In this document: one piece after another, positions 50,931 through 60,604 of the stretch | Layout of the letters: the number at the start of each line of letters is the position of its first letter | Numbering within the stretch: the stretch's first letter is position 1 | Assembly (NCBI GenBank): GCA_964423575.1 | Contig: CAYRFF010000004.1 | Coordinates: 1-64,000 of the forward strand | Source: CAYRFF01 sp964423575 | Lineage (GTDB): Bacteria > Bacteroidota > Bacteroidia > Chitinophagales > Saprospiraceae | Direction of reading: 5' to 3' | Length of the DNA stretch: 64,000 nt | Position numbers and translations under genes: made by a program | Notes under the pieces: generated by a model | Told to the model about the DNA's origin: nothing | The model's input: only the letters and a program-made list of their open reading frames with translations | The model's database searches: none

Positions 50931-52901
50931 ATGAAACTAAGCCCAGGTATCTCTTTGCTGCTATTCTTTTCCTCTATTTCACTGTTTGCACAAAACCGAC
51001 TTGACTTCCCCAATCCGCTGAATCTGACTACTGCAGTACGTAGTTCTCATGATATCAATTTTAATATGTTCAGTGATATGGGAGCCTGGCATGCTTATTC
51101 TTTTCCAGAAAACTCAAGTGATTATGGAGCGTTCTTTGGCCCCGTTGTAATGGATTTACATGGAAGCATTATCTCAGACGCATCTTCGAAGATTCAAATT
51201 GAAAAAGATGGCAAAAACATAGACTTGTCCAAAGCTCAAATAAGTCAGACCTATTACCCTGGAATATTGATCCTGGACCTGAACTTTGAGAATTTATTAA
51301 TCCGCAGAAAGTTAATCTTTATAAATAACAGAGAGTCGATGATTGAAACCCGGATAACTAATATCGCCTCTGAAGACATTACTTTAAAAGTTTCTTTTAT
51401 CGGAGAATTCAAAAATATGGGTAAGGTCAATAAAACTGAGGACGGTATAATTTATAAGCTAAGTGAAAGTCAGAATCAATTTGAAATCCTTTTCAGGAAT
51501 AAAGTCGATATATCAATAACCGATTCAACATATTCCGCCCTAATGACAACATCCAAGCTTAAATCCAGGCATAGCCTAACATTCAGTGAATCTAATTTTT
51601 ACACTCTAGGCAGGGAGCAATATACACCATCCAAAGAAAATGGAAACTTTGACACTGAATTAAGTAAAAATGAAGAAAGGTGGAGCAGGTATCTAAAAAA
51701 CTACTTTTCTAAGGCAACAGACTTAAGCCAGGTGCAACAACGACTCGCTGTCAAATCCATTGTCACGCTGATGACCAACTGGCGTTCACCTGCCGGAGAT
51801 CTTCTCCACAACGGTGTTTTCCCATCCGTTTCTTATCAGGGATTTTATGGCTTCTGGAGCTGGGATTCATGGAAAATCGCTGTAGCAGTCAGCTACTTTG
51901 ATACAGAGCTGGCGAAAGATATCGTGCGCAGTATGTATGATTACATGGACGAATACGGAATGGTAGCGGACTGCATTTATTCTTTCAGCGATGAAAACAA
52001 CTGGAGAGATACAAAGCCGCCTTTATCCGCATGGGCAGTTCTACGGATATACGAAGAATCCGGTGATAAGGCCTTTGTTGAAGAGATGTTACCACAGATT
52101 ATCAAATACCATAACTGGTGGTATTCACATCGGGATTACAATAAAAATATCCTTTGTGAGTATGGCTCTACAGATGGGACTCTCATCGCTGCCAAATGGG
52201 AAAGCGGAATGGACAATGCGGTAAGATTTGATGAAGCAAAACTGATACAATCGGGAGAAGAATCATGGTCCTTCAATCTGGAAAGCGTGGATTTAAATAA
52301 TTATCTATTTGCTGAAAAGAAGTTCATGGCAGAACTGGCAAGCATTATAGGGAACTCCGATTTACATTCACGGTATAAGGGTGAAGCCAGGCTTTTGAAG
52401 AGGATTATTAATAATATATTTTATAACACAGAAACCGGGTATTTCTATGACAAATCCACTGAGGACAACACATTAATAAAGATTGAAGGGCCTGAAGGCT
52501 GGATTCCTTTATGGACGCAATCTGCGACTTCTTCACAGGCGAAAGGTGTAAGGGACATTATGATGAATACGAATAAATTCAACACCTTTATTCCATTACC
52601 TACACTGACGGCAGACCACCCTAAATTCAACCCAATGAAAGGTTACTGGAGAGGCCCGGTATGGCTGGATCAATTCTATTTTGGATACAGGGGCCTGATA
52701 AACTACGGTTATAAAGAGGAAGCAGCTGAATTGGCGTGGAAACTTCTGAATAATGCAGAAGGCTTGATGAAAGAAGAACCGATTTACGAAAATTATCATC
52801 CGGTAAGTGGGAAGGGACTTAATGCAAGAAATTTCAGCTGGTCAGCGGCTCATATCTTGATGATTTTGAAAGATTTAAATTCGTTGGCGGACAAGAAGTA
52901 G
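50931..52901 (+). CDS. Secreted GH63-type glycoside hydrolase (YgjK-like)
   Basis: The 656-residue protein has a signal peptide (1-21, ending LFAQ), a beta-sandwich N-terminal domain (about 25-230) and an (alpha/alpha)6 barrel (about 240-655). FYGFWSWDSWKIAVAVSYFDTELAKDIVRSMYDYM matches the catalytic-acid region of GH63/YgjK-type alpha-glucosidases, and WRGPVWLDQFYFGYRGL is in the second half. These enzymes hydrolyse alpha-glucosyl disaccharides in the periplasm; the preferred sugar is not deducible. It is monocistronic and no SusCD pair is nearby. Confidence 0.85.
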   Translation: MKLSPGISLLLFFSSISLFAQNRLDFPNPLNLTTAVRSSHDINFNMFSDMGAWHAYSFPENSSDYGAFFGPVVMDLHGSIISDASSKIQIEKDGKNIDLSKAQISQTYYPGILILDLNFENLLIRRKLIFINNRESMIETRITNIASEDITLKVSFIGEFKNMGKVNKTEDGIIYKLSESQNQFEILFRNKVDISITDSTYSALMTTSKLKSRHSLTFSESNFYTLGREQYTPSKENGNFDTELSKNEERWSRYLKNYFSKATDLSQVQQRLAVKSIVTLMTNWRSPAGDLLHNGVFPSVSYQGFYGFWSWDSWKIAVAVSYFDTELAKDIVRSMYDYMDEYGMVADCIYSFSDENNWRDTKPPLSAWAVLRIYEESGDKAFVEEMLPQIIKYHNWWYSHRDYNKNILCEYGSTDGTLIAAKWESGMDNAVRFDEAKLIQSGEESWSFNLESVDLNNYLFAEKKFMAELASIIGNSDLHSRYKGEARLLKRIINNIFYNTETGYFYDKSTEDNTLIKIEGPEGWIPLWTQSATSSQAKGVRDIMMNTNKFNTFIPLPTLTADHPKFNPMKGYWRGPVWLDQFYFGYRGLINYGYKEEAAELAWKLLNNAEGLMKEEPIYENYHPVSGKGLNARNFSWSAAHILMILKDLNSLADKK

Positions 52902-53033
52902 ATATCAGGCAGTAAAATTTTGTATACTTTATTCAGGGAAATGAAATCCGTCATTTGTCGAAAGGCTAAAAAGGTGTAAAAAACATCAAAGGATTCATAA
53001 AATTACTATCTTGACTCAATAATTTCTTAAACA

Positions 53034-54011
53034 ATGAAAATTGCTGTTACCGGTGCTGCCGGGCATATCGGTTCTGAAATATGTCGGCAACTTATTGCTC
53101 GTGGGCATGAAGTTGTAGCTCTCGTGCATCATAATATCGAGGCTATTGAAGGCCTTGATCTCAAGAAAGTGAATGGAGGCTTGCTTGATAAAGAGGTAAT
53201 AAAAGGGCTTATCGGTGATTGCGACGCGGTTATCCATACTGCAGGCAAAATAGGTCTTGATTATAAATTTGATCAATCGGTCTATGACGTTAACGTCAAG
53301 GGCTCAGAACTTCTTTTCGACACAGCTTACGAACTAGGAATAAAAAAACTTATTCACTTCAGTTCAATTCAGGCTTTCAATCCGCGCCCATTTGATATTC
53401 CGGTAGATGAAAACAGAGAATTCACCAATGATGATGCAGTGTTTTACGACAGGACAAAGCGCGATTCTCATAAACTCGCTCTGGAATATGCTGCCAAGGG
53501 TCTTGATATCCTTGTCATCTGCCCTACTTCTGCAGTCGGGCCACCTGATTTCATACCATCCAAACTAGGCAAAGCAGTCATCGATATTTACAATAGAAGT
53601 ATTCCGGCAGTTGTAAAAGGTGGATTTAATTTTGCCGATGTAAGAGATATCGCTGCCGGGACCATTGATGCATTGGACAGGGGAAAAAAAGGAGAGACAT
53701 ACATTCTAGGTGGGAAATACTATACAATTCAAGATTTTGCCAATACAATACTGGAAATAAAAGGCAGTAAGAGGCGTCTCGTAGAGCTACCACTATTTTT
53801 GGCGTATATTGGTTTGCCATTTGTGCAAACTTATGCTAAACTTACAGGAAAAGAACCCTTGTACGACAAGACATATTTAGATATATTGCAATCGGGAAAT
53901 CAACAAATCATTATCGATAAAGCCCGACATGAATTGAATTACGAGGTAAGGGAACTAGGCGAGACATTGCAGGATGCAATAAAGTGGTTCCGCGATACCG
54001 GCAAATTATAA
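53034..54011 (+). CDS. Extended-SDR NAD-dependent epimerase/dehydratase (3beta-HSD-like)
   Basis: The 325-residue Rossmann protein has TGAAGHIGSE (6-15) for the cofactor and the YxxxK pair in YDRTKRD. The overall pattern, with DAVIHTAGKIGLD, GSELLFDTAYELGIKKLIHFSS and an extended C-terminus, is that of the dihydroflavonol reductase / 3beta-hydroxysteroid dehydrogenase branch of extended SDRs. It ends 6 nt before the steroid-5alpha-reductase-like gene, so the two are co-transcribed. Substrate unknown; a sterol-like or other isoprenoid alcohol is only suggested by the neighbour. Confidence 0.85.
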   Translation: MKIAVTGAAGHIGSEICRQLIARGHEVVALVHHNIEAIEGLDLKKVNGGLLDKEVIKGLIGDCDAVIHTAGKIGLDYKFDQSVYDVNVKGSELLFDTAYELGIKKLIHFSSIQAFNPRPFDIPVDENREFTNDDAVFYDRTKRDSHKLALEYAAKGLDILVICPTSAVGPPDFIPSKLGKAVIDIYNRSIPAVVKGGFNFADVRDIAAGTIDALDRGKKGETYILGGKYYTIQDFANTILEIKGSKRRLVELPLFLAYIGLPFVQTYAKLTGKEPLYDKTYLDILQSGNQQIIIDKARHELNYEVRELGETLQDAIKWFRDTGKL

Positions 54012-54017
54012 GGTAAC

Positions 54018-54773
54018 ATGACATACGAACAATACACCTATTTTTTATACTGCTGGATTGCATTTGCTATAGCCATATTTATTCTCCTTCACTTTGTAAC
54101 TGCTCCTTATGGTCGCCATACCAAGACAACCTGGGGACCACTTATCAGCAACCGGCTTGCATGGATAATAATGGAAATCGTAGTATTCGGAGTGATATAT
54201 TACCATGCTTTCAGCGGCGTGAATAAGCAGTCACTAGTAAATATAATTATCCTGAGTCTTTTTACCTTACACTACTTACACCGCAGTCTGATTTATCCGT
54301 TCAGAATCAAGACAAAAGGAAAGAAAATGCCTGTTATCATTATGCTGATGGGAGTAACCTTCAATCTCATAAGCGGTTTCACAATAGGATATTACCTGGG
54401 CAATTTCAGAGTTTATGAAATCTCCTGGCTTTGGAGCGCACCGTTTATTATCGGTACTGTTCTATTCTTCATCGGTATGATTATCAATTGGCGCTCCGAT
54501 ACAATTTTACTAAATCTAAGGAAGCCGGGAGAAACCGGTTATAAAATCCCTTATGGCGGTATGTTTAAATATGTGAGTGCACCCAATTTATTAGGAGAAA
54601 CATTGGAATGGTTTGGTTATGCGGTTTTAATGTGGAGTCTTCCGGGCTTTGCATTTTTCATTTGGACATTTGCCAATCTCATCCCGCGTGCATTATCTCA
54701 TCACGAATGGTATAAAGACCATTTTCCTGATTATCCCAAAGAGAGGAAAGCCGTGATTCCTTATGTATTGTGA
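54018..54773 (+). CDS. Steroid 5alpha-reductase-like (SRD5A1/DUF1295) membrane enzyme
   Basis: The 251-residue polytopic protein has six membrane segments and the SRD5A signature: RFVTAPYGRH-like HFVTAPYGRHTKTTWGP near residues 26-42, NWRSDTILLNLRKPGETGYKIPYGGMFKYVSAPNLLGE near 160-195 and the terminal ALSHHEWYKDHFPDYPKERKAVIPYV. It reduces a Delta4 double bond of steroid-like or other enone lipids with NADPH in eukaryotic homologues; the bacterial substrate is unknown. It forms a two-gene unit with the upstream SDR gene (6 nt gap). Confidence 0.9.
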   Translation: MTYEQYTYFLYCWIAFAIAIFILLHFVTAPYGRHTKTTWGPLISNRLAWIIMEIVVFGVIYYHAFSGVNKQSLVNIIILSLFTLHYLHRSLIYPFRIKTKGKKMPVIIMLMGVTFNLISGFTIGYYLGNFRVYEISWLWSAPFIIGTVLFFIGMIINWRSDTILLNLRKPGETGYKIPYGGMFKYVSAPNLLGETLEWFGYAVLMWSLPGFAFFIWTFANLIPRALSHHEWYKDHFPDYPKERKAVIPYVL

Positions 54774-54843
54774 GTGGAGTTCTATGGCCGGCTTCCATTA
54801 AAACCAGAAAAAGCCCATTTTCCCTTATCTTTCTAGTGTGAGT

Positions 54844-55359
54844 TTAATCGGGCATCGCCACAATCTCATCATAATCAAAGCCGGCTCTTTCCAGAGCTCT
54901 TTTAGCAGCGGTTAACGCATACTCTGCTCTATTGTGTGGGTGTACAGGAACCTCTTTAACCTGACTCAACTTTTCAAGAACCGAATCCGTTTCCTTTTGA
55001 GTCAACCTTTCGCAGACATCATACATCCCACCTGGTTTCTCCTCTAAAAGATCGTGTTCTTCCAGAACATATTTTATTACCTTAATGACTTCCGGAGTCG
55101 GCGGCACTACCATGAGAGATGTCAAAGCACCGTGATCTCTGCGCAATTTAGCTTGCAGTGGAAGCGGTTCACCACCATTGGCTTCTTGTGCTGCGGGGAA
55201 AAGCACCCTTTCTTCCATTTTTATATGCTTTAACAATCCCGTACGAAATTGATGATATAATTCCTCATCGATATTATTTATGTCCTTACATGCTTCATCC
55301 AGTATGGCTTCTATGCGTCTGTGATCGCTTTCAAAGTAGTCATATATGGGTTTATTCAT
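54844..55359 (-). CDS. Hemerythrin-domain protein
   Basis: The 171-residue helical protein has the hemerythrin HHE pattern: H13 in FESDHRRIE, HIKMEERVLFP (H/E pair), RRDHGALTS and LEEHDLLEE, enough for a di-iron site. Hemerythrin-like proteins bind O2 or NO and serve in oxygen sensing, iron handling or nitrosative-stress defence; with the nos genes in the same region the latter is plausible but unproven. No signal peptide. It is convergent with the SRD5A-like gene. Confidence 0.9.
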   Translation of the reverse strand: MNKPIYDYFESDHRRIEAILDEACKDINNIDEELYHQFRTGLLKHIKMEERVLFPAAQEANGGEPLPLQAKLRRDHGALTSLMVVPPTPEVIKVIKYVLEEHDLLEEKPGGMYDVCERLTQKETDSVLEKLSQVKEVPVHPHNRAEYALTAAKRALERAGFDYDEIVAMPD

Positions 55360-55492
55360 TGTTCTTCCCGCTTATTTTGATGATTATATGTGTAATGGAA
55401 TCATGGTAATATTGTTTCTGTGAAAGGCTTTCCTTACAATCCACTAACATTGTATGTCCGCTTTAGCTCTATCCACAGTCAATTTTACACAT

Positions 55493-55527
55493 AAAAAAAG
55501 CCCGAACTGAATCAAATCAGTCCGGGC
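55493..55527 (-). terminator. Rho-independent terminator of the azurin gene
   Basis: On the minus strand an 11-bp stem with one G-T pair (plus-strand arms GCCCGAACTGA 55500-55510 and TCAGTCCGGGC 55517-55527), a 6-nt loop and a 7-T tract form a strong terminator about 60 nt after the azurin stop. Confidence 0.92.
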
Positions 55528-55583
55528 ATATATTGTTTATAATTCGTCAGGTGCTTAAAGAAATTTTAAGCGCTGAAACAAAT

Positions 55584-56180
55584 TTAGTTTCTAGCTACAA
55601 TCTTTCCAGTCATTGTTGCATAGTGAGCAGGGAATGAGCAAAGGAAGTCATAAACTCCTTCTTCAAGAGTAAATGTTATTTCAGTTGTTTCACCACCACC
55701 GACCATATCAGTTTCAGCAAGAATTTGGTTCTTGAACTTGGAATCAAGATCAGCAAGATCCATGGCTGTAGAAGTTTTGTCTTTTGCTCTAGCTTTAGTG
55801 GAAGCAAGACCAAATGCTTTCACATCAGAACCCGGCTTAAGAACTACAACGTCATGACCCATAACATCAATAGCCATTTTACCACTGTGAGTAAGCTTCA
55901 AAGTAATAGTTTCACCTGCCTTAACAAGGAATAATTTTTTGTCAAACTGCATTGCATCAGTTCCTGCAATATCAATGTTATTAGACATTGTAACATCGTT
56001 GATACCAGGGATATCTCCACCGATAACATCAGAAACTGTTTCGAGAACTTCTTCTATTTCTTCTTCAACTGTTTCTACTACTTCTTTAACTTTTTTAGTA
56101 GAAGTGTCTTTGCTGTCACCACCGCATGCAACAATAAACATAGCTGCGAAAGCAAGGAATAAATAAGATAATTTTTTCAT
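55584..56180 (-). CDS. Azurin-type blue copper lipoprotein
   Basis: The 198-residue protein has a lipobox FIVAC (C18-C20 region), then an unusual Lys/Glu/Val-rich segment (about 25-50), which may form a coiled-coil stalk, and a cupredoxin domain (about 65-198). The type-1 copper set is H in VMGHDVVV plus C, H and M in LCSFPAHYATM (spacing C+5 H, H+4 M as in azurin). It can carry electrons in the periplasm and could feed NosZ or a terminal oxidase. The start is at 56180; an upstream frame extension has no signal. It has its own terminator and a -7 box upstream. Confidence 0.92.
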   Translation of the reverse strand: MKKLSYLFLAFAAMFIVACGGDSKDTSTKKVKEVVETVEEEIEEVLETVSDVIGGDIPGINDVTMSNNIDIAGTDAMQFDKKLFLVKAGETITLKLTHSGKMAIDVMGHDVVVLKPGSDVKAFGLASTKARAKDKTSTAMDLADLDSKFKNQILAETDMVGGGETTEITFTLEEGVYDFLCSFPAHYATMTGKIVARN

Positions 56181-56252
56181 AATAATGGTTTTTTTAATAA
56201 AATATAAAGTTATCAGGTTGTAATAGTTTATTAACATTTCTATTTCGAACGG

Positions 56253-56284
56253 CAAAACTATAACGAACTATCAATAAATCCTAA
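56253..56284 (-). promoter_or_regulatory. Candidate promoter of the azurin gene
   Basis: On the minus strand TAGTTTTG (56260-56253) fits TAnnTTTG, with TTAG (56284-56281) 20 nt upstream as a 3-of-4 -33 box. The predicted start lies about 65 nt before the azurin ATG. Confidence 0.55.
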
Positions 56285-56414
56285 TATTTCAGGCTATTAT
56301 TTGACTTCATTGCGGACCTTTCTCTCCTTTTTTACTAAAATATTGCAAAACAAGCCAGGTTGTTCCTAATAATTAGGAAATAAAACAAAAACCTTTTATA
56401 TCCTACCAGGAACC

Positions 56415-57611
56415 TTATCGACCGAATGTGAAATAGAATGTCATTCGCCACACGAGATCATAATCAGACTCAAGCTTTGCATCGTCAGTAGCTTGCTGAT
56501 GCTTATATGTACTTAGCATCACATTAGGCATGAAATGTATCCTCTTGAATGGTGTATAATCCAGGCCTACCAGAAAAAGCATATCCCTAGTATTGATGTC
56601 GTATGCCTTGGACATAGATGTATAGATGAAATCCGATGTTGATATATCTTCAATTGTATAATCCGGATTCAAAAAATCCCATCGTGCAAAAGCAGCAAGT
56701 TTACCCGGGACCAACTGTCCTCGGACAAAAGCACTCATACCCAGCGCTTTCATATCCTTATAAGTTTCATCCTTAGGACTCAGGCTCAGTATAATACCAT
56801 CATTCTTTCCAAATCTGGTAAATACTTCATATCCGACAGTAAACCTGGGCAAATGATAGATTACTGCTAAACTCGCCAGAGAGGAAAAATGATTTAAATC
56901 CACTCCCTTGGAAAGACGTTGATGCTCACCATATAGATTAAAAATCAATTGTTTATCCAAGAATTTACCATAGAGATTACCGTAGAACTTAGGATATGTT
57001 TTATGGCCCGCATTTAGCCCGGTACTATTTCCTACCATGAAAGAATATCCATAATTGGCATTACTATCAAGGCTTCCTTTTAAAGTCACCCCAAAATCAG
57101 AAGACTGAGAACCCCTGAAAACCATAGGACTTCTTTCTATAGAACGATAAGACCATAAGCCATTTGTAACTGCAACTGCCGGTGTTCCTGATTGCCCAAT
57201 AATCAGATCAGTTCCTTTCCATATATCCTTAATCTTCAGATTAAAATGCTTAAACCCCAATGGCATTTTGTCCGTCGCTGCTCGTTTTTCTGAAGCTAGT
57301 ATTACGTGAGTTGAGATTCTTTTGCTGATATTAAAATCGTATCCCAGATAGATACGCCTTACGGCAAATGCATGATCTCCTTTCTCTATTCCATGATATT
57401 CATTCTGTGCTCCTCTCTCCCATCTATCCGAATGCGATTTATAATAATAATCACCGAATGCATAACCCCACAAATGTCCTGACATTGGAACGGAGGCATT
57501 ATATGCGGAATCAGAGCTCATCAAATATTGCGCTGAACCTGTTCCCGGAAGCACTAAAACGACAAAGGAAAACAATATAATTATCCCGACAAACTGTTGT
57601 ACTTTTTTCAT
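56415..57611 (-). CDS. Outer-membrane porin (phosphate-selective porin O/P-like)
   Basis: The 398-residue protein has a Sec signal (1-28, ending SAQ) and alternating beta-strands with aromatic girdles (YDFNISKRIS, YRSIERSPMVFRG, NANYGYSFMVGNSTGL) ending in a C-terminal FYFTFGR strand with the terminal aromatic/Arg pattern of outer-membrane beta-barrels. The VFRG and MLFLVGLDYTP segments recall the phosphate-selective porin O/P family. It should form a diffusion channel; ligand unknown. It lies downstream of an ABC exporter pair but 178 nt away, so linkage is unclear. Confidence 0.75.
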   Translation of the reverse strand: MKKVQQFVGIIILFSFVVLVLPGTGSAQYLMSSDSAYNASVPMSGHLWGYAFGDYYYKSHSDRWERGAQNEYHGIEKGDHAFAVRRIYLGYDFNISKRISTHVILASEKRAATDKMPLGFKHFNLKIKDIWKGTDLIIGQSGTPAVAVTNGLWSYRSIERSPMVFRGSQSSDFGVTLKGSLDSNANYGYSFMVGNSTGLNAGHKTYPKFYGNLYGKFLDKQLIFNLYGEHQRLSKGVDLNHFSSLASLAVIYHLPRFTVGYEVFTRFGKNDGIILSLSPKDETYKDMKALGMSAFVRGQLVPGKLAAFARWDFLNPDYTIEDISTSDFIYTSMSKAYDINTRDMLFLVGLDYTPFKRIHFMPNVMLSTYKHQQATDDAKLESDYDLVWRMTFYFTFGR

Positions 57612-57789
57612 TTTATAGTATTATTTTATTTATGAAGGCAAAGATGTAATTAATGCGACAAACAGTTTGTAACATAAATTACAGAAGATGAGACCCTTTA
57701 TCCTCAATATTATCTACCCCTTAACTATGAGACTACAAGATTTCACTTAAATTACGATGCATCAGATTCCATCCCGCACAGAAACAGCA

Positions 57790-58497
57790 TTAACTCTCAA
57801 TAACCGTCGAAAAGAACGCTTCCAGCTCCTTCAAGGTCTCCGGATTAGTTACAATATCCTTCACGATTTCACCTTTTTCCAGAACGACAATCCGATCGCA
57901 GACTTCAGTAGTATGCATGAGGTCGTGGCTTGAGATAAGCAGGGTCTGCTTTCCTTCATCTTTAATTTCCTTAAATAGCCTTTTCAGTCGGAACTGTGTT
58001 GAGGGATCGAGATTGGCAAAGGGTTCATCCAGTATCACGATATCGGGCTCGCCAATGAATGCGCCCGTAACCCCTACTTTTTTCTGATTCCCCTTGGAAA
58101 GGTCACGGATATATTTCTTTTGATCGAGGATTTCTCCGTTAAACACCTCTTCAAATGGTTGTAAAAAAGCATTCACATCTTCTTTATTAAGCCCTCTAAG
58201 TTGCCCGATGAAATAAAAGTATTCTTCCGGCGTAAGGTAGCCGATCAGAAAACTATCATCGAGAAAGGCTCCTGTAAAAGGTTTCCATTCTTCACTTTTA
58301 TTGACGACAATACCGTTACTGGTCACCTGTCCTTCAGTCGCAGAAATCAGATCGAGCAGAAGATTAAAAAAAGTCGTTTTTCCCGCTCCGTTGTTCCCCA
58401 CAAGTCCAAAGGCTTGTCCTTCAGGAATATTCAGTTCAGGAATATTCAGAACGCATTTGTCACCATATACCTTTCTGAGATTTGTCGCTTGTATCAT
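57790..58497 (-). CDS. ABC transporter ATP-binding protein
   Basis: The 235-residue ATPase has Walker A GNNGAGKTT (near residues 34-42), signature LSKGNQKKV, Walker B VILDEPFANLDP and the switch histidine in LISSHDL. It lies 84 nt downstream of the DUF5687 permease gene and is its probable partner. Related Bacteroidota pairs are of unknown substrate; lipid, drug or bacteriocin export are possible. Confidence 0.92.
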   Translation of the reverse strand: MIQATNLRKVYGDKCVLNIPELNIPEGQAFGLVGNNGAGKTTFFNLLLDLISATEGQVTSNGIVVNKSEEWKPFTGAFLDDSFLIGYLTPEEYFYFIGQLRGLNKEDVNAFLQPFEEVFNGEILDQKKYIRDLSKGNQKKVGVTGAFIGEPDIVILDEPFANLDPSTQFRLKRLFKEIKDEGKQTLLISSHDLMHTTEVCDRIVVLEKGEIVKDIVTNPETLKELEAFFSTVIES

Positions 58498-58581
58498 ATA
58501 ATTTATTTGTTTTTAGCTTTCACAAATGTTTTATTTTCTTCTTTAAACCTTTCTCCATTTGCCGAAAGGCAGAAAATCATT

Positions 58582-60045
58582 CTAATCTTCTTTATATGCC
58601 TGCAATGTATCGTATTTCTCTTCCTTATAAACGCTTTCAATCAGGCTAAAAGCCAGATTCCGGAACATCAATCCCATAAGCCCGATGGCACCCAGTGCTA
58701 CAAATCCTATCGTCGCATTAAACAGAATCTTGAATACATAGAAAATAAGAATCGGTAAAACCATCTTAGGCAAAGTCAACAAAATAGTCTTCAGGTTGAA
58801 TGAACTAGAGTCGCCAAATGGCTTTTTTCCCGTGGTCAGATCAATGGGCGTCTTGACATAAGCTCCACTCAACAATACCACATAAGCATTTACCCCTATG
58901 TTATACAAACCGCCTGCAAATATTGCCAGGTAAATATTCTTATCGAGGAACAAATAAAACACTCCAAGTACCATCGTAATCATCGTAGCAACGACTATCA
59001 ACCACCACTTGGATGCCAGATATTCCTTGTACTTGATATTCTGACTCATCATTAAAGGATAATATGCACTGTCCCAGCTGGGCACAAAGCCTCCAAATGT
59101 GAACAGGAAACCACCCGAAATAAACACTCCAAACATGATAAGCCAGGCATCTGAATTCCGATAAGTAGGATCCAGAAATGCAATAAGCCCGTAAAACAAG
59201 AAGAATACACTCAGCCATAAAGTATTCTTAGAGCGCTTATTCCGCAGGATAAGACGGAGATCATTTTTAAGGAATTCTCCCATTAATCCAAATCTCTCCA
59301 ACCAACTGTAATCCCGAGTCTCCGCAACTGCCTGGGTCGATGACAGAGCATCATCGAGATACATAGCACTGTAAAATATCTTAAAACAATAGCGGTACAA
59401 TAGAATCGCCACTGTCAATGGAATTAGGGCTGGCCATATAAAGCTATAAAAAGATTGAAACACCGGACCGGAATATGTAGTGACATCCCAGTACCCCAAG
59501 TATTGTGAAAAGCCAAGTGTAGCGATAGCAACAAGAATAGTGACAAAAACTATATTCTTATTATTGACTATCAGGTTCAGAAAATTATTGACATACAATA
59601 AACTTGCCATCCCTATAAACCAGGCGATTACTCCTATAGTAGAAAATCCTTCTTTCAAGAGGACAATAGAAAAAGGAACGAGGAAGATAAAAGCATAGAT
59701 ATTAAAAAAAGAAATTGTCGTTCTCCCCAGCAGATAGTTAGTCATCGTCTTTTTTGAAATAGGCAAGGTCAGCAAGGGCCTTACTTTCATCATCGGAGTT
59801 TTCTGCGCAAAGTATTTTATAACCAAATCCATTACCCACCAGTAAATCAGGTAGCGATTCACAGTCAAAAAAGGTTCGTATCCCTCTTCTTCAAGCATAT
59901 AGTAGGAAGCTGCCCCCATCACAAGAAATAATGCTCCATAAAAGAAGGCTACAATTCCCAGGAATATTTTGATCCCTATATTGAACTTAAAAGACTTGGA
60001 ACGAAAAAACGACTTCCACTCGAGTTTCAGAAAATTCCAGAGCAT
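58582..60045 (-). CDS. DUF5687 ABC-type permease
   Basis: The 487-residue protein from MLWNFLKLEWKSFFRSKSFKF has about ten to twelve membrane segments and charged cytoplasmic loops, and matches the Bacteroidota DUF5687 family of ABC-2-like permeases. It precedes an ABC ATPase, so the two likely form a complete exporter. The start at 60045 is preferred over a longer frame reaching 60150 because it begins at a family-typical amphipathic helix. Substrate unknown. Confidence 0.85.
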   Translation of the reverse strand: MLWNFLKLEWKSFFRSKSFKFNIGIKIFLGIVAFFYGALFLVMGAASYYMLEEEGYEPFLTVNRYLIYWWVMDLVIKYFAQKTPMMKVRPLLTLPISKKTMTNYLLGRTTISFFNIYAFIFLVPFSIVLLKEGFSTIGVIAWFIGMASLLYVNNFLNLIVNNKNIVFVTILVAIATLGFSQYLGYWDVTTYSGPVFQSFYSFIWPALIPLTVAILLYRYCFKIFYSAMYLDDALSSTQAVAETRDYSWLERFGLMGEFLKNDLRLILRNKRSKNTLWLSVFFLFYGLIAFLDPTYRNSDAWLIMFGVFISGGFLFTFGGFVPSWDSAYYPLMMSQNIKYKEYLASKWWLIVVATMITMVLGVFYLFLDKNIYLAIFAGGLYNIGVNAYVVLLSGAYVKTPIDLTTGKKPFGDSSSFNLKTILLTLPKMVLPILIFYVFKILFNATIGFVALGAIGLMGLMFRNLAFSLIESVYKEEKYDTLQAYKED

Positions 60046-60366
60046 ATATCTTAGATTTAATATGTCAAATATAAGAAAAAGCGTATATCGACAGATAAGT
60101 CTTCGATTAAATGTGAAGAAAGTCGACAGATTTATATTATAACCGGACAAGACTCTCCTACTATGCTTATCTATCTGTGCTTATTTGCGACATCTGCGGG
60201 GATAAATCTAAGTAATCATTGAACGCAGATACCGCCGATATTGCATACCGCGGATTTTCACAGATTTAATTTGTGACTAGTATTTCCATCTATACACCTT
60301 TGCTAGACTCGGCGGTATAGCTATAATAGAACTTAAGTAACACTAATACAAAGTCGTATGGCTCCA

Positions 60367-60604
60367 TACTATTTCTAGCAATAATTATCACGCTTAGATT
60401 TGCAAAAACATAACAAGTTGCNNNNNNNNNNNNNNNNNNNNNNNNNNNNNNNNNNNNNNNNNNNNNNNNNNNNNNNNNNNNNNNNNNNNNNNNNNNNNNN
60501 NNNNNNNNNNNNNNNNNNNNNTACTATTTCTAGCAATAATTATCACGCTTAGATTTGCAAAAACATAACAAGTTGCTTAGATTTGCAAAAACATAACAAG
60601 TTGC
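60367..60604. repeat. Tandem direct repeats flanking the gap
   Basis: The 55-bp block appears on both sides of the 100-N gap, and its last 28 bp are duplicated in tandem after the gap. The unit contains TTTGCAAAAACATAACAA. A tandem array collapsed in assembly is the likely reason for the gap, so the true length here is unknown. Confidence 0.9.
60422..60521. other. Assembly gap of 100 N
   Basis: Exactly 100 N, the usual placeholder for a gap of unknown length. Sequence on both sides is repeated (see tandem repeat), so the joint may be a collapsed array. Confidence 0.98.

Noticed and set aside
58201..58758. 185-codon open frame crossing the ABC ATPase and DUF5687 genes on the opposite strand
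   Set aside because: Overlaps two real genes and their gap; product shows no recognisable domain.
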